Source: Kitasatospora sp. NA04385 (GTDB lineage Bacteria; Actinomycetota; Actinomycetes; Streptomycetales; Streptomycetaceae). Taken from it: 64,000 nt of DNA. The notes beneath the pieces are model-generated. The model worked only from the letters and a program-made list of their open reading frames with translations, was not told the DNA's origin and searched no databases. Of this stretch, positions 43,283 to 51,540 are shown one piece after another (the first letter of the stretch is position 1; each line of letters starts with the position of its first letter). The DNA is taken from positions 5,839,156 to 5,903,155 of the forward strand of contig NZ_CP054919.1 in NCBI RefSeq assembly GCF_013364235.1, read 5' to 3'. Position numbers and translations under genes: made by a program.

Positions 43283-44369
43283 CGTCCCGTCGGACCTCCT
43301 GCTCCCAGGCCTCGGTGGCCGCCGCGACCGCCGCCGAGGCCGGGGCGCCGGTGGCCTGGGCCAGCAGCTCCAGGGCGGCGATCACCGTCTCCGGGTTGGC
43401 CGCCGGGCCGTAGTGGTTGAGGCGCAGCATGCTCGCGGCCAGGGCGCCGCCGGACTGGACCGGCAGCTGCGGGGCGCGCCGGCGCACCTCGGCGGCCAGC
43501 TCGGCCGCGTTCGTGCCCAGGGGGGTGCGCAGCGTGGTGGCGACCGGGGCGGCGTCCTCGGCGCGCCGCACGTACGGGGCGAGGGTGCCCAGGGCGAGCA
43601 CGCCCGCCCGGGTCGCGGCGGCGGCGGCCCGGTGCCGGGCGATCACCGCGTCCAGCGTCTCGGCTGTGATCGCGGCCAGGCACTCCTCCAGCGCCAGCAT
43701 CTCCAACTGGGCCGGAGCGTGCGGCAGCTGGGTCCGGCCGGCGTCCGTCCAGCGCTCCTTCCAGTCCAGCAGGGAGAGGTAGGAGCGGCGCGGCGCGGCC
43801 GGGTTCGCGGCGATCCGCTCCCAGGCCCGCCCGCTCACCGCCACCGCCGAGACGCCCGCCGGGCCGCCCATCGCCTTCTGCCCGCCGATCACGCACAGGT
43901 CGACGCCCCACGCGTCGGTGAGCAGCGGCTCGGCGGCCACCGAGGCCACCGCGTCCAGCATCAGCAGCGCGCCGTGCCGCCGCACCGCCTCGGCGATCTC
44001 CGCGACCGGGTTGGTGTTGCCGGTCGCCGCCTCGGCGTGCACCAGCGACACGAAGTCGATCCCCGGGTGCTCCTCCAGCGCCGCCGCGACCTGCTCCGCG
44101 CCCACCGCGGCGTCGTACGGCACCTCCAGGTCCACCACCTTCGCCCCGGCGGCGCGCAGCCAGCCGCCGAAGGTCTGCCCGTACGGGCCGGTGACCACGT
44201 TCAGCGCGGTGGAACCCGGGTGCACCGCGCCCTTGATCGCCGCCTCCAGCGGCAGCAGCGCCTCGCCCTGGGTGACGATCACGTCGTTGCGGGTGCGCAG
44301 CAGCGCCGCCACCCCGTCCTCGATCGCGGCGAACCGGTCGGCGGTCATCGGGGGGAGGTCGAGCAGCAT
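43272..44369 (-). CDS. Class V aminotransferase (alanine-glyoxylate / PhnW-like)
   Basis: A 365-aa PLP enzyme of the alanine-glyoxylate, serine and 2-aminoethylphosphonate transaminase group. The phosphate-binding and active-site regions are NVVTGPYGQTFG, LVHAEAATGNTNP, LMLDAVASVAAEP and the PLP lysine in GGQKAMGGPAG. Length is standard. Placed 826 bases upstream of the oxygenase fusion on the same strand, it could convert aminoethylphosphonate to phosphonoacetaldehyde (PhnW activity) or handle glyoxylate/glycine. No copy of the phosphonate operator was found in its upstream gap, so membership in the regulon is uncertain. Start ATG 44369. Confidence 0.75.
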   Translation of the reverse strand: MLLDLPPMTADRFAAIEDGVAALLRTRNDVIVTQGEALLPLEAAIKGAVHPGSTALNVVTGPYGQTFGGWLRAAGAKVVDLEVPYDAAVGAEQVAAALEEHPGIDFVSLVHAEAATGNTNPVAEIAEAVRRHGALLMLDAVASVAAEPLLTDAWGVDLCVIGGQKAMGGPAGVSAVAVSGRAWERIAANPAAPRRSYLSLLDWKERWTDAGRTQLPHAPAQLEMLALEECLAAITAETLDAVIARHRAAAAATRAGVLALGTLAPYVRRAEDAAPVATTLRTPLGTNAAELAAEVRRRAPQLPVQSGGALAASMLRLNHYGPAANPETVIAALELLAQATGAPASAAVAAATEAWEQEVRRDVSS

Positions 44370-44481
44370 GCGGGCGGGCCTTTCGGTGCGGCGGAGGGCC
44401 GCCGGAACGGGCCGGCGGGGCGGCGGGGCGCCGTCGGACAGTCTGCCGCAGATCGCCCCGCGGCCCGTGCGCGACGCCGAG

Positions 44482-44487
44482 TACAGT
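44482..44487 (+). promoter_or_regulatory. -10 box of a probable leaderless promoter
   Basis: TACAGT is 7 bases before ATG 44495 of the amidohydrolase gene, with no ribosome site between. The remaining gap to the divergent aminotransferase (44370-44481) is GC-rich with no recognised site. Confidence 0.5.
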
Positions 44488-44494
44488 GCCAGGC

Positions 44495-45580
44495 ATGACA
44501 GACCGTGCGGTGCTGCACATCAAGGGCCGGGTCCTGGTCGGCCCCGAGGAGGTCCGGGACGAACTCTGGGCCGTGGACGGGCGGGTGACCTTCGAACGGC
44601 CCGCCGCCGAGCCCGCCGCCACCCTCACCGGCTGGGCGCTGCCCGGCCTGGTCGACGCCCACTGCCACGTCGGCCTGGATGCGCACGGCGCCGTCGACCG
44701 CGCCACCGGCGAGAAGCAGGCGCTCACCGACCGGGACGCCGGCACCCTGCTGATCCGCGACGCCGGGTCCGCCGCCGACACCCGCTGGATCGACGACCGG
44801 GACGACCTCCCGAAGATCATCCGGGCCGGCCGGCACATCGCCCGCACCCGCCGCTACATCCGCAACTACGCCCACGAGATCGAACCCGGCGACCTCGCCG
44901 CGTACGTCGCCGCCGAGGCCCGGCGCGGCGACGGCTGGGTCAAGCTGGTCGGCGACTGGATCGACCGCGGCGTCGGCGACCTCACCGCCTGCTGGCCCGG
45001 CGACGCCCTGGCCGAGGCGATCGCCGCCGCCCACGCCGAGGGCGCCCGGGTCACCGCGCACTGCTTCGCCACCGAGTCGCTGCCCGACCTGCTGGCCGCC
45101 GGCATCGACTGCGTCGAACACGCCACCGGGCTCACCGAGGACCTCATCCCCGCCTTCGTCGAACGCGGCGTCGCGATCGTCCCCACCCTGGTCAACATCG
45201 CCACCTTCCCCGGGCTCGCCGACGGCGGCGAGGCCAGGTTCCCCGACTGGGCCGCCCACATGCGCCGGCTGCACGCCCGCCGCTACGACACCGTCGGCGC
45301 CGCGCACGACGCGGGCATCCCGATCTACGTCGGCACCGACGCGGGCGGCTCGCTCGCCCACGGCCTGGTCGCCGAGGAGGCGCTCGAACTCACCAGGGCC
45401 GGGCTCACCCCCCTCGAAGCGCTCGCCGCCGCCACCTGGTCCGCCCGTGCGTGGCTTGGCCGCCCCGGCCTCACCGAGGGCGCCCCCGCCGACCTCGTCG
45501 TCTACCGCTCCGACCCGCGCACCGACCTGCGCGTCCTGGCCGAGCCCGCGCACGTGGTGCTGAACGGGCGGGTGGTGTGA
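44495..45580 (+). CDS. Metal-dependent amidohydrolase (imidazolonepropionase-like)
   Basis: A 361-aa TIM-barrel hydrolase. The N-terminal metal motif is GLVDAHCHVGLD. Later ligands lie in WVKLVGDW (possibly carboxylated lysine), VTAHCFATESL, IDCVEHATGL and the Asp in YVGTDAGGSLAHGL. The C-terminal composite beta domain ends VVLNGRVV. All metal ligands seem present, so it is probably active on a cyclic amide or peptide-like compound; the substrate cannot be told. ATG 44495 is preferred over GTG 44486, which overlaps the -10 box. Confidence 0.85.
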   Translation: MTDRAVLHIKGRVLVGPEEVRDELWAVDGRVTFERPAAEPAATLTGWALPGLVDAHCHVGLDAHGAVDRATGEKQALTDRDAGTLLIRDAGSAADTRWIDDRDDLPKIIRAGRHIARTRRYIRNYAHEIEPGDLAAYVAAEARRGDGWVKLVGDWIDRGVGDLTACWPGDALAEAIAAAHAEGARVTAHCFATESLPDLLAAGIDCVEHATGLTEDLIPAFVERGVAIVPTLVNIATFPGLADGGEARFPDWAAHMRRLHARRYDTVGAAHDAGIPIYVGTDAGGSLAHGLVAEEALELTRAGLTPLEALAAATWSARAWLGRPGLTEGAPADLVVYRSDPRTDLRVLAEPAHVVLNGRVV

Positions 45581-45627
45581 CGGCCGGGCCCGGGGCCCTC
45601 GCGAACTCCGGTTGTCAGTGCGGCCGA

Positions 45628-45633
45628 TAGGCT
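45628..45633 (+). promoter_or_regulatory. -10 box of the ung promoter
   Basis: TAGGCT with 6 bases to ATG 45640, giving a leaderless transcript. The M48 protease gene at 50380 has the same box at the same distance. Confidence 0.55.
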
Positions 45634-45639
45634 TCCGTC

Positions 45640-46314
45640 ATGGCTGCTCGACCCTTGCACGAAGTAGTGGAACCCGGCTGGGCCCAGGCCCTGGAGCCGG
45701 TCGCCGGACAGATCGCCGCGATGGGCGACTTCCTCCGCGCCGAGATCGCCGCCGGGCGCTCCTACCTACCGCCCGGCCCGCAGATCCTGCGCGCCTTCCA
45801 GCAGCCGTTCGCGGACGTCCGGGTGCTGATCGTCGGCCAGGACCCGTACCCCACGCCCGGGCACGCCGTCGGGCTCAGCTTCTCCGTCGCGCCCGGCGTG
45901 CGGCCGCCGTACAGCCTGGAGAACATCTACCAGGAACTCGGCCGGGACCTCGGCCTCCCGATGCCGAGCAGCGGCGACCTGACCCCCTGGACGGAGCAGG
46001 GCGTGCTGCTGCTCAACCGCTCCCTCACCGTCCAGCCCCGCAACGCCGGCTCCCACCGCGACAAGGGCTGGGAGGCCGTCACCGACCAGGCGATCAAGGC
46101 GCTCGCCGCCCGCGGCGGCCCGCTCGTCGCGATCCTGTGGGGCCGCGACGCCCGGGAGCTGCGCCCGCTGCTCGGCCAGATCCCCAGCATCGAGTCCGCC
46201 CACCCGAGCCCGCGCTCCGCCGACCGCGGCTTCTTCGGCTCCCGGCCGTTCAGCCGGGCCAACGACCTGCTGACCCGGCAGGGCGGCCAGCCCGTCGACT
46301 GGCGCCTGCCCTAG
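45640..46314 (+). CDS. ung: Uracil-DNA glycosylase
   Basis: A 224-aa family 1 UDG that removes uracil from DNA and starts base-excision repair. The water-activating loop VGQDPYPTPGHAVGLSFS (catalytic D68), LLLNRSLTVQ, LWGRDA and the minor-groove loop HPSPRSADRGFFGSRPFS are complete. Length is standard. Leaderless start at ATG 45640. A strong terminator follows at 46334. Confidence 0.96.
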   Translation: MAARPLHEVVEPGWAQALEPVAGQIAAMGDFLRAEIAAGRSYLPPGPQILRAFQQPFADVRVLIVGQDPYPTPGHAVGLSFSVAPGVRPPYSLENIYQELGRDLGLPMPSSGDLTPWTEQGVLLLNRSLTVQPRNAGSHRDKGWEAVTDQAIKALAARGGPLVAILWGRDARELRPLLGQIPSIESAHPSPRSADRGFFGSRPFSRANDLLTRQGGQPVDWRLP

Positions 46315-46333
46315 CCCGGAGCCCGTTCGCCTC

Positions 46334-46365
46334 CAGGGGCCCGGGGCCCGTTCCCCGGGCCCCTG
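46334..46365 (+). terminator. Perfect 13-bp hairpin after ung
   Basis: CAGGGGCCCGGGG (46334-46346) pairs exactly with CCCCGGGCCCCTG (46353-46365) around CCCGTT, then TTT. It contains the 16-mer shared with three other gaps (46348-46363). Confidence 0.85.
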
Positions 46366-46395
46366 TTTCCGTCTCCCGACTCTGTTGCCCCGGTG

Positions 46396-46410
46396 CCGGA
46401 ATGTTTCCGG
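46396..46410. repeat. 15-bp inverted repeat upstream of the surface-protein gene
   Basis: CCGGAA-TGT-TTCCGG is an exact inverted repeat, extended by a second small palindrome TTTCCGGAAA (46404-46413). The surrounding 46380-46520 stretch is poorer in GC than its neighbours, as expected of a promoter region. Possible operator; the protein is unknown. Confidence 0.4.
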
Positions 46411-46452
46411 AAATGGTCAATCCAGAACGTCAACCTCACCCGAAGGAGTGAA

Positions 46453-46545
46453 ATGACGCTCTGTGTTGCTGGAGTGACGCACTGTTCGAAGAGACTGGCG
46501 GCAGTCGAGAGCGCGAGTCCCCTCCCCGTGCGGTGCGCCGGGTGA
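46453..46545 (+). CDS. Possible 30-aa leader peptide with three Cys
   Basis: ATG 46453 follows AAGGAG by 4 bases and opens a 30-residue frame (MTLCVAGVTHCSKRLAAVES, ending VRCAG) with stop 46543-46545, 46 bases before the surface-protein gene. It uses codons rare in this genome (TGT, GTT, AGA), so it may be chance or a translated leader. Confidence 0.2.
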   Translation: MTLCVAGVTHCSKRLAAVESASPLPVRCAG

Positions 46546-46591
46546 GGTCGCGGGCGCGCTCTGCCGTTCACCACGTGTGGGGGTTCCTGTC

Positions 46592-47548
46592 ATGTCTGTT
46601 CTGCGTTCGGTCGCCGTGTCCGCCCTGGCGGTGTCCGCCCTCACGGTCGGTGTGCCGCTGGCACCCGCCTCCGCCGCCGACGCCCCCGGCGGGACGCCCG
46701 CGAAGCCCGGCAGGGCCAGCGCGGTGACGGCCGAACTCGCCCTGGACGTGACGCTGTTGAACACGGTGAACGTGCCGGTCGACGTGGCGCTGAACAAGGT
46801 GCAGTCGCCCGCCCAGCGGGACGGCGCGATGCTCACCGCCACGGTGGACGGGGTGGACGGCGGCCGGCCGGTGACGCTGGTGAAGGCCGAGGTGGGCCGG
46901 TCGGTCACCAAGGCCGACGACAAGCTGGCCGCCGCGTCCGTGAAGCTGGTGGACGCGGACGTGCACGTGCCCGGCCTGCCGCTGACCACGCTGCTCGGGC
47001 TGGAGGCGATGAGCGCCGAGGTGAGCTGCCCGGTGGACGGGCAGCCGACCGCGAACGTCACCGCGCCCGCCAAGCTCACGGTGCTCGGCAGGTCGGTGAC
47101 GGTCGGCCTCAACTCGCCCACCCACGTGGACGTCCCGGCGGTCGGCTCGGTGGACGTCGAGTTCTCGAAGAAGACGGTGACCAGCAGCACGGCGGCGGCC
47201 TCCGCGCTGGAGGTGAAGGTCGCGCTGAACCCGCTGAACCTGAACGTGGCGAAGGTCAACGGCACGGTGACGGTCGCCTCGGTGTCCTGCGAGAAGCCGG
47301 TGGCGGCGGTCGTCCCGGCGGCGGCGGTCTCCTCGCCCGCGGCCCCGCCCTCGGCCTCCGTCCCGGCGTCGGCGTCGGCGTCCACCCAGAACCGGGCGGT
47401 GCCGAAGGCGGACGGGGAGGAACTGGCGTACACCGGCTCGTCCGGGACCACGGTGCTGGCCGCGGGCGGCGGGACGCTGCTGCTGGCCGGCGGCGCCGCG
47501 GTGTGGATGACGCGGCGGCGGCGCGCGGCGCACGCCCGGCACCGCTGA
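46592..47548 (+). CDS. SCO1860-like sortase-anchored surface protein
   Basis: A 318-aa secreted protein. The N-terminal signal reads SVLRSVAVSALAVSALTVGVPLAPASAADA with an ASA cleavage site. The body is beta-rich with repeated VDV/VTV strands (LDVTLLNTVNVPVDVALNKV), then an Ala/Ser/Pro stalk. A sorting signal LAYTG is followed by a hydrophobic helix and RRRR tail, as for class E sortases (LAxTG). It matches the actinomycete SCO1860 LAETG-anchored family by this layout. Start ATG 46592; the short upstream ATG 46577 has no ribosome site. Function in the envelope unknown. Confidence 0.85.
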   Translation: MSVLRSVAVSALAVSALTVGVPLAPASAADAPGGTPAKPGRASAVTAELALDVTLLNTVNVPVDVALNKVQSPAQRDGAMLTATVDGVDGGRPVTLVKAEVGRSVTKADDKLAAASVKLVDADVHVPGLPLTTLLGLEAMSAEVSCPVDGQPTANVTAPAKLTVLGRSVTVGLNSPTHVDVPAVGSVDVEFSKKTVTSSTAAASALEVKVALNPLNLNVAKVNGTVTVASVSCEKPVAAVVPAAAVSSPAAPPSASVPASASASTQNRAVPKADGEELAYTGSSGTTVLAAGGGTLLLAGGAAVWMTRRRRAAHARHR

Positions 47549-47705
47549 CCGGCACCGCCGACCGGTCCCGCCGACCGGCGGCGGGGCGTCCGGCCCGGCG
47601 CCCGTAGTGCCGGTAGCGCCCGTCGCGCCCCTCGCGTCTCAGCGGTGCGCCCACATCCCGAGACGGGCACTGCCCGTGGGTGAGCGTGCCGCTGCGGACC
47701 GTTGG

Positions 47706-47743
47706 TTCACATGGGCGTTACATAGGAGGAACAACCGGGAAAC
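47706..47743 (+). promoter_or_regulatory. GlnR binding region before glnII
   Basis: Four boxes recur every 11 bases: TTCAC (47706-47710), GTTAC (47717-47721), GGAAC (47728-47732) and GAAAC (47739-47743), each separated by six bases. GTTAC-n6-GGAAC and GAAAC fit the GlnR a/b-site pattern (GTnAC-n6-GAAAC) of actinomycetes. The array ends 56 bases before the glnII start codon, so nitrogen-responsive control by GlnR is very likely. Confidence 0.75.
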
Positions 47744-47799
47744 GGCGGCTTGCGACGCTACGCGGGCACCCACCACCCAAGCAGTGAGGATCACCCGCG

Positions 47800-48822
47800 A
47801 TGGCGATCAAGGCCGAGTACATCTGGATCGACGGCACCAAGCCGACCGCGAAGCTCCGTTCCAAGACCCGGGTGCTGCCGAACGCCGACAAGATCCCCAC
47901 CTGGGGCTTCGACGGCTCGTCGACCAACCAGGCCGAGGGCCACGCCTCGGACCGCGTGCTGGAGCCGGTGAAGGTCGTCAAGGACCCGATCCGCGGTGGC
48001 GACAACATCCTGGTGCTGTGCGAGGTCTTCGAGACCAACGGTGAGGCGCACGTCACCAACACCCGCGCCCCGCTGCGCGAGGTCGCCGAGCGCTACGCCG
48101 GCCAGGAGGCGATCTTCGGCATCGAGCAGGAGTACACCTTCTTCAAGGGCTCCCGCCCGCTCGGCTTCCCGGAGGGCGGCTACCCGGCCCCGCAGGGCGG
48201 CTACTACTGCGGCGTGGGTGCCGAGGAGGTCTTCGGCCGCGAGATCGTCGAGCTGCACCTCGACCGCTGCATCGACGCCGGCCTGGCGATCTGCGGCATC
48301 AACGCCGAGGTCATGCCCGGCCAGTGGGAGTTCCAGATCGGCCCGGTCGACGCGCTGACCGTCTCGGACGACCTGTGGATCGCCCGCTACCTGCTCTACC
48401 GCACCTCCGAGGAGTTCGGCATCGACGCCACCCTCGACGCCAAGCCGGCGAGGGGCGACTGGAACGGCGCGGGTGCGCACACCAACTTCTCCACCAAGGC
48501 GATGCGCGAGGGCTACGACGCCATCATCACCGCCTGCGAGTCGCTCGGCGCCTCCCAGGAGAAGGTCCTGGAGCACGTCAACCAGTACGGTGACGACATC
48601 CAGTCCCGCCTGACCGGCAAGCACGAGACCGCCCCCTGGAACGTCTACTCCTACGGCGTGTCCAACCGCGGCGCCTCGGTCCGCATCCCGTGGCAGGTCG
48701 AGGTGGAGCAGAAGGGCTACATCGAGGACCGCCGCCCGAACGCGAACGTCGACCCGTACGTGGTCACCCGCCTGCTGATCAACACCTGCTGCGAGGCCCT
48801 GGAGAAGGCCGGCCAGGTCTGA
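47800..48822 (+). CDS. glnII: Glutamine synthetase II (eukaryotic type)
   Basis: A 340-aa GSII that makes glutamine from glutamate, ammonia and ATP. It begins MAIKAEYIWIDGTKPTAKLR and contains WGFDGSSTNQAEG, the catalytic-metal segment FGIEQEYTFF, GQWEFQIGP and GDWNGAGAHTNFSTKAMR. Length is that of Streptomyces GlnII; unlike GSI it lacks the adenylylation loop. Start ATG 47800 with GAGGA at 9 bases. It is monocistronic, preceded by GlnR boxes and closed by a long hairpin. Confidence 0.97.
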   Translation: MAIKAEYIWIDGTKPTAKLRSKTRVLPNADKIPTWGFDGSSTNQAEGHASDRVLEPVKVVKDPIRGGDNILVLCEVFETNGEAHVTNTRAPLREVAERYAGQEAIFGIEQEYTFFKGSRPLGFPEGGYPAPQGGYYCGVGAEEVFGREIVELHLDRCIDAGLAICGINAEVMPGQWEFQIGPVDALTVSDDLWIARYLLYRTSEEFGIDATLDAKPARGDWNGAGAHTNFSTKAMREGYDAIITACESLGASQEKVLEHVNQYGDDIQSRLTGKHETAPWNVYSYGVSNRGASVRIPWQVEVEQKGYIEDRRPNANVDPYVVTRLLINTCCEALEKAGQV

Positions 48823-48841
48823 TCCGCCCGGTAAGCACCGC

Positions 48842-48888
48842 ACGACGGCGCCCGCCGCCCCCGCGAGGGGGACGGCGGGCGCCGTCGT
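48842..48888. terminator. Long hairpin after glnII
   Basis: ACGACGGCGCCCGCCG (48842-48857) pairs with CGGCGGGCGCCGTCGT (48873-48888), with an inner CCCCC-GCGA-GGGGG stem: over 20 paired bases in all with one bulged A. It stands between convergent glnII and the GNAT gene and probably ends both. Confidence 0.85.
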
Positions 48889-48903
48889 CGTGCCGGGGCC
48901 GTC

Positions 48904-49665
48904 TCAGGTCAGGACGAAGCCGTGGGTGCGGCCGACCGGGACGAAACCGCGCCGGGCGTACCACTGCCGGGGCCAGTCCTCGGCGTCGGCGACCAGGAAG
49001 CGCAGGCCGCCGGGGGCGGGGTCGGCGGCCAGCCGCAGCGCGGTGGCCAGGACGGCGTCGGCCAGGCCGCGGCGCTGGTGCTCCTCCGCGGTGGCCAGGT
49101 CCTCGATCTGGGCGGTGCCCGCGGCGTCCTGGTACAGGTCGGCCCAGGAACCGAACGCGCCGTCGGTGTCCCGGGCGGCCAGCGTCAGCACCCGCTCGGC
49201 GCCCGCCGCGCGGGCGGTGCGCCGGTTCACCAGCTGGGCGATCGAGTCGTCCGGCGCCCACGGCAGCCAGTGCCGCCACTGCCGCTCCAGGGCCGGGGCC
49301 AGCTCGTCCAGGGCGACCGGAGCGGCGCCGCCCCCGGCCGGCAGCGGCCCCCGGTGCACCATCACCACCTCGGTCTCGTGCCGGTACCCGGCGGCCGCCA
49401 GCCCCGGCGCGAGGGCCAGCGCGGACGCGTCGTCGAACACCGAGATCCGCCGGTGCCCCAGGTGCCCGAGCACCTCGTCGGCCAGCCCCACCACGTCGAC
49501 CCCGCTCGGCGGCGCGTCCAGCAGCAGCTGGTTGTGCTCGTGCGAGTAGGCAAACTCCCCGCTCAGCACCCCGAACCCGCCCGGCACCTCCACCACCTCG
49601 GCGGCCTGCCGCCGGGCGAAGGCACGACGGAACTCCAGGGCCACCCGCAAGCTGTCCTCGACCAT
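48904..49665 (-). CDS. GNAT-family acetyltransferase
   Basis: A 253-aa protein whose C-terminal half is a GNAT fold: FGSWADLYQDAAGTAQIEDLATAEEHQRRGLADAVLATAL holds strand 4 and the acetyl-CoA loop (HQRRGLA), then WYARRGFVPVGRTHGFVL. The N-terminal half (AAEVVEVPGGFGVLSGEFAYSHEHNQLLL) resembles a degenerate second GNAT domain. ATG 49665 has a TACGAT box about 7 bases upstream on its own strand, so a leaderless message is possible. Acceptor unknown. Confidence 0.85.
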   Translation of the reverse strand: MVEDSLRVALEFRRAFARRQAAEVVEVPGGFGVLSGEFAYSHEHNQLLLDAPPSGVDVVGLADEVLGHLGHRRISVFDDASALALAPGLAAAGYRHETEVVMVHRGPLPAGGGAAPVALDELAPALERQWRHWLPWAPDDSIAQLVNRRTARAAGAERVLTLAARDTDGAFGSWADLYQDAAGTAQIEDLATAEEHQRRGLADAVLATALRLAADPAPGGLRFLVADAEDWPRQWYARRGFVPVGRTHGFVLT

Positions 49666-49829
49666 CCGGCCATCGTAGGCCGCCCGCTCCGCCCGCTTCG
49701 AGCGGTTTGTCGCACCGGCCCGCCGGCGGACGGAAAACCCGTTCGTGCCAAGGGCGTTGGGCTGGCTAGGATCCGGCCGCGCCGCCGGACGGCCCGGGGC
49801 GCGCGTACCTGACGGGTGGAAGAACGACC

Positions 49830-50336
49830 TTGCGACACCTGAAGGCGGTGATCGCGGCCGCCGCGGTCGCCCTGCTGCTGACCTCCTGCGTGCGGGCCCC
49901 CGCCGCACCGCCGAGCCGACTGCCCACCAACGAGACGCTCAGGGGGCAGGTGATCGCCTACGACACCGGGATCCGGCGCGCCGTGCTCGGCGAGCACCAG
50001 GGGGAGACCCCGGTCCGCAAAGTGATCACGAACGTGTGCGAGTACGGGGGCGAGGGCACCCGGCTCCGGGTCGAACTGGGGGTGGTCACCTCGCTGGTCT
50101 CCCGGGAGGCCGAGTGGAACAAGGAACTCGTCGCGGCGTTCCAGCGGAAGATGACGGAACTGGGCTTCGAGGCCCGGGACGACGACGAACCCGGTACCTG
50201 GGGGTACGACAACCCCGTGGACGACTTCGCCGTGGAACTGAGCGAGAGCAGCGATTCCAGCAAGACGCTCCAACTGCGCGTCTCCTCCCCCTGCGTCGAG
50301 GCGGACGGCAGCGCGCCGCCCCCCGCCGCCGCTTGA
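49830..50336 (+). CDS. Small lipoprotein of unknown function
   Basis: A 168-aa lipoprotein starting at TTG 49830, reading MRHLKAVIAAAAVALLLTSCV with lipobox LTSC. The mature part is acidic, contains two further Cys (NVCEY and SSPCV) that might pair, and ends in an Ala/Pro tail. No ATG or GTG in the same frame gives a signal peptide. TAGGAT at 49767-49772 is a -10 candidate. No recognised domain. Confidence 0.7.
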   Translation: MRHLKAVIAAAAVALLLTSCVRAPAAPPSRLPTNETLRGQVIAYDTGIRRAVLGEHQGETPVRKVITNVCEYGGEGTRLRVELGVVTSLVSREAEWNKELVAAFQRKMTELGFEARDDDEPGTWGYDNPVDDFAVELSESSDSSKTLQLRVSSPCVEADGSAPPPAAA

Positions 50337-50367
50337 GCCTCGCCGGACGACCGGCCGCGGGGCGTCC

Positions 50368-50373
50368 TAGGCT
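50368..50373 (+). promoter_or_regulatory. -10 box of the protease-HAD-MOSC operon
   Basis: TAGGCT with 6 bases to ATG 50380, the same arrangement as at ung. It should drive the three overlapping genes to 52846. Confidence 0.55.
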
Positions 50374-50379
50374 GGGTCC

Positions 50380-51540
50380 ATGGCTGACACCGTGCCCGGG
50401 GAGGGCGACTTCACCCCGCAGGAGCGGGAACGCGGGCGGGCGCTGCGGCGGGCCCGGCTGCCGTGGGCGCTGGGCGGGCAGCTGGCCTCGCTCGCGCTGA
50501 GCGCCGTCCTCGGGTTCACCGCCGCCGGGGCGGGCCTGGTCGGTGCGGTCGGCGGCTGGTTCGGCGGCGGCTGGGCGGCCGAGGTGCTGGCGGGCGCCGC
50601 GGCGCTGGTGCTGCTCGGACGGGCGGTGACGCTGCCGTTCGCGGCCCGGGTGCGGGCGGTCTCCGCCCGGTACGGCCTGGTCACCCAGGGCTGGGCCGGC
50701 TGGGCGGTGGACGTGCTGCGCGGCACCGCCGTCGCGCTCGCCCTGTTCCTGCCGCTCGCCCTGGCCCTGTACGCGCTGATCGGCCGCTCGCCCGGCCACT
50801 GGTGGGTGCCCGCCGCGGCCGGGGCCGCGCTGCTGACCGTCGCGCTGTCCTTCCTGCACCCGCTGGTCTTCGAGCCGCTGTTCAACCGCTTCACCCCGCT
50901 GCCGGAGGGCGAACTGCGCACCGCCCTGCTGGAGTCGGCCCGCCGCGACGGCATCGCGGTGCGCGACGTGCTGGTCGCCGACGCCTCCCGCCGCACCACC
51001 GCGCTGAACGCGTACGTCTCCGGGTTCGGCCCGTCCCGGCGGATCGTCGTCTACGACACGCTGCTGTCCACCGCCGAGCCGCGCGAGGTCGAACTCGTCG
51101 CCGCCCACGAACTCGGCCACGTCAAGCACCGGGACGTCGCCACCGGCACCGCGCTCGGCGCCCTCGGCGCGGCCCTGGTGGTGCCCGTCCTGGCCACGCT
51201 GCTCGCCTGGCGGCCACTGCTCGACGCGGCCGGTGCCGACGCCGTCCAGGACCCGCGCTCGCTGCCGCTGCTGGCCGCGCTCGCCGCCCTGCTCGGCGCG
51301 CTCAGCACCCCCGCCCAGTGCGCCGTCAGCCGCCGGATCGAAGCCCGCGCCGACCTGCACGCCCTCGAACTCACCGGCGACGCCGAGCAGTTCATCGCCA
51401 TGCAGCGCCGCCTCGCGGTCGCCAACGTCGCCGACCCGTACCCGCCCCGCGCCGTCGAACTGCTGCTCGCCACCCACCCCGCCACCGGCCGCCGGATCGC
51501 CGCCGCCCGCCGCTGGCTCGCCGCCCAGGAGACCCAGTGA
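50380..51540 (+). CDS. M48-family CAAX-type membrane protease
   Basis: A 386-aa Ste24-like metalloprotease with several membrane helices and zinc site H243-E244-L-G-H247 (VAAHELGHVKHRD); the third ligand is likely E in SRRIEARADLHAL. The GFGPSRRIVVYDTLL strand before the site and ATHPATGRRIAAA at the end are family features. It likely degrades or processes membrane proteins; bacteria of this type lack true CAAX prenylation. Its stop overlaps the next start by GTGA. Confidence 0.9.
   Translation: MADTVPGEGDFTPQERERGRALRRARLPWALGGQLASLALSAVLGFTAAGAGLVGAVGGWFGGGWAAEVLAGAAALVLLGRAVTLPFAARVRAVSARYGLVTQGWAGWAVDVLRGTAVALALFLPLALALYALIGRSPGHWWVPAAAGAALLTVALSFLHPLVFEPLFNRFTPLPEGELRTALLESARRDGIAVRDVLVADASRRTTALNAYVSGFGPSRRIVVYDTLLSTAEPREVELVAAHELGHVKHRDVATGTALGALGAALVVPVLATLLAWRPLLDAAGADAVQDPRSLPLLAALAALLGALSTPAQCAVSRRIEARADLHALELTGDAEQFIAMQRRLAVANVADPYPPRAVELLLATHPATGRRIAAARRWLAAQETQ

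Noticed and set aside
27638..45580. Phosphonate antibiotic biosynthesis cluster
   Set aside because: No PEP mutase or phosphonopyruvate decarboxylase is present; importer, hydrolase and oxygenases fit catabolism.
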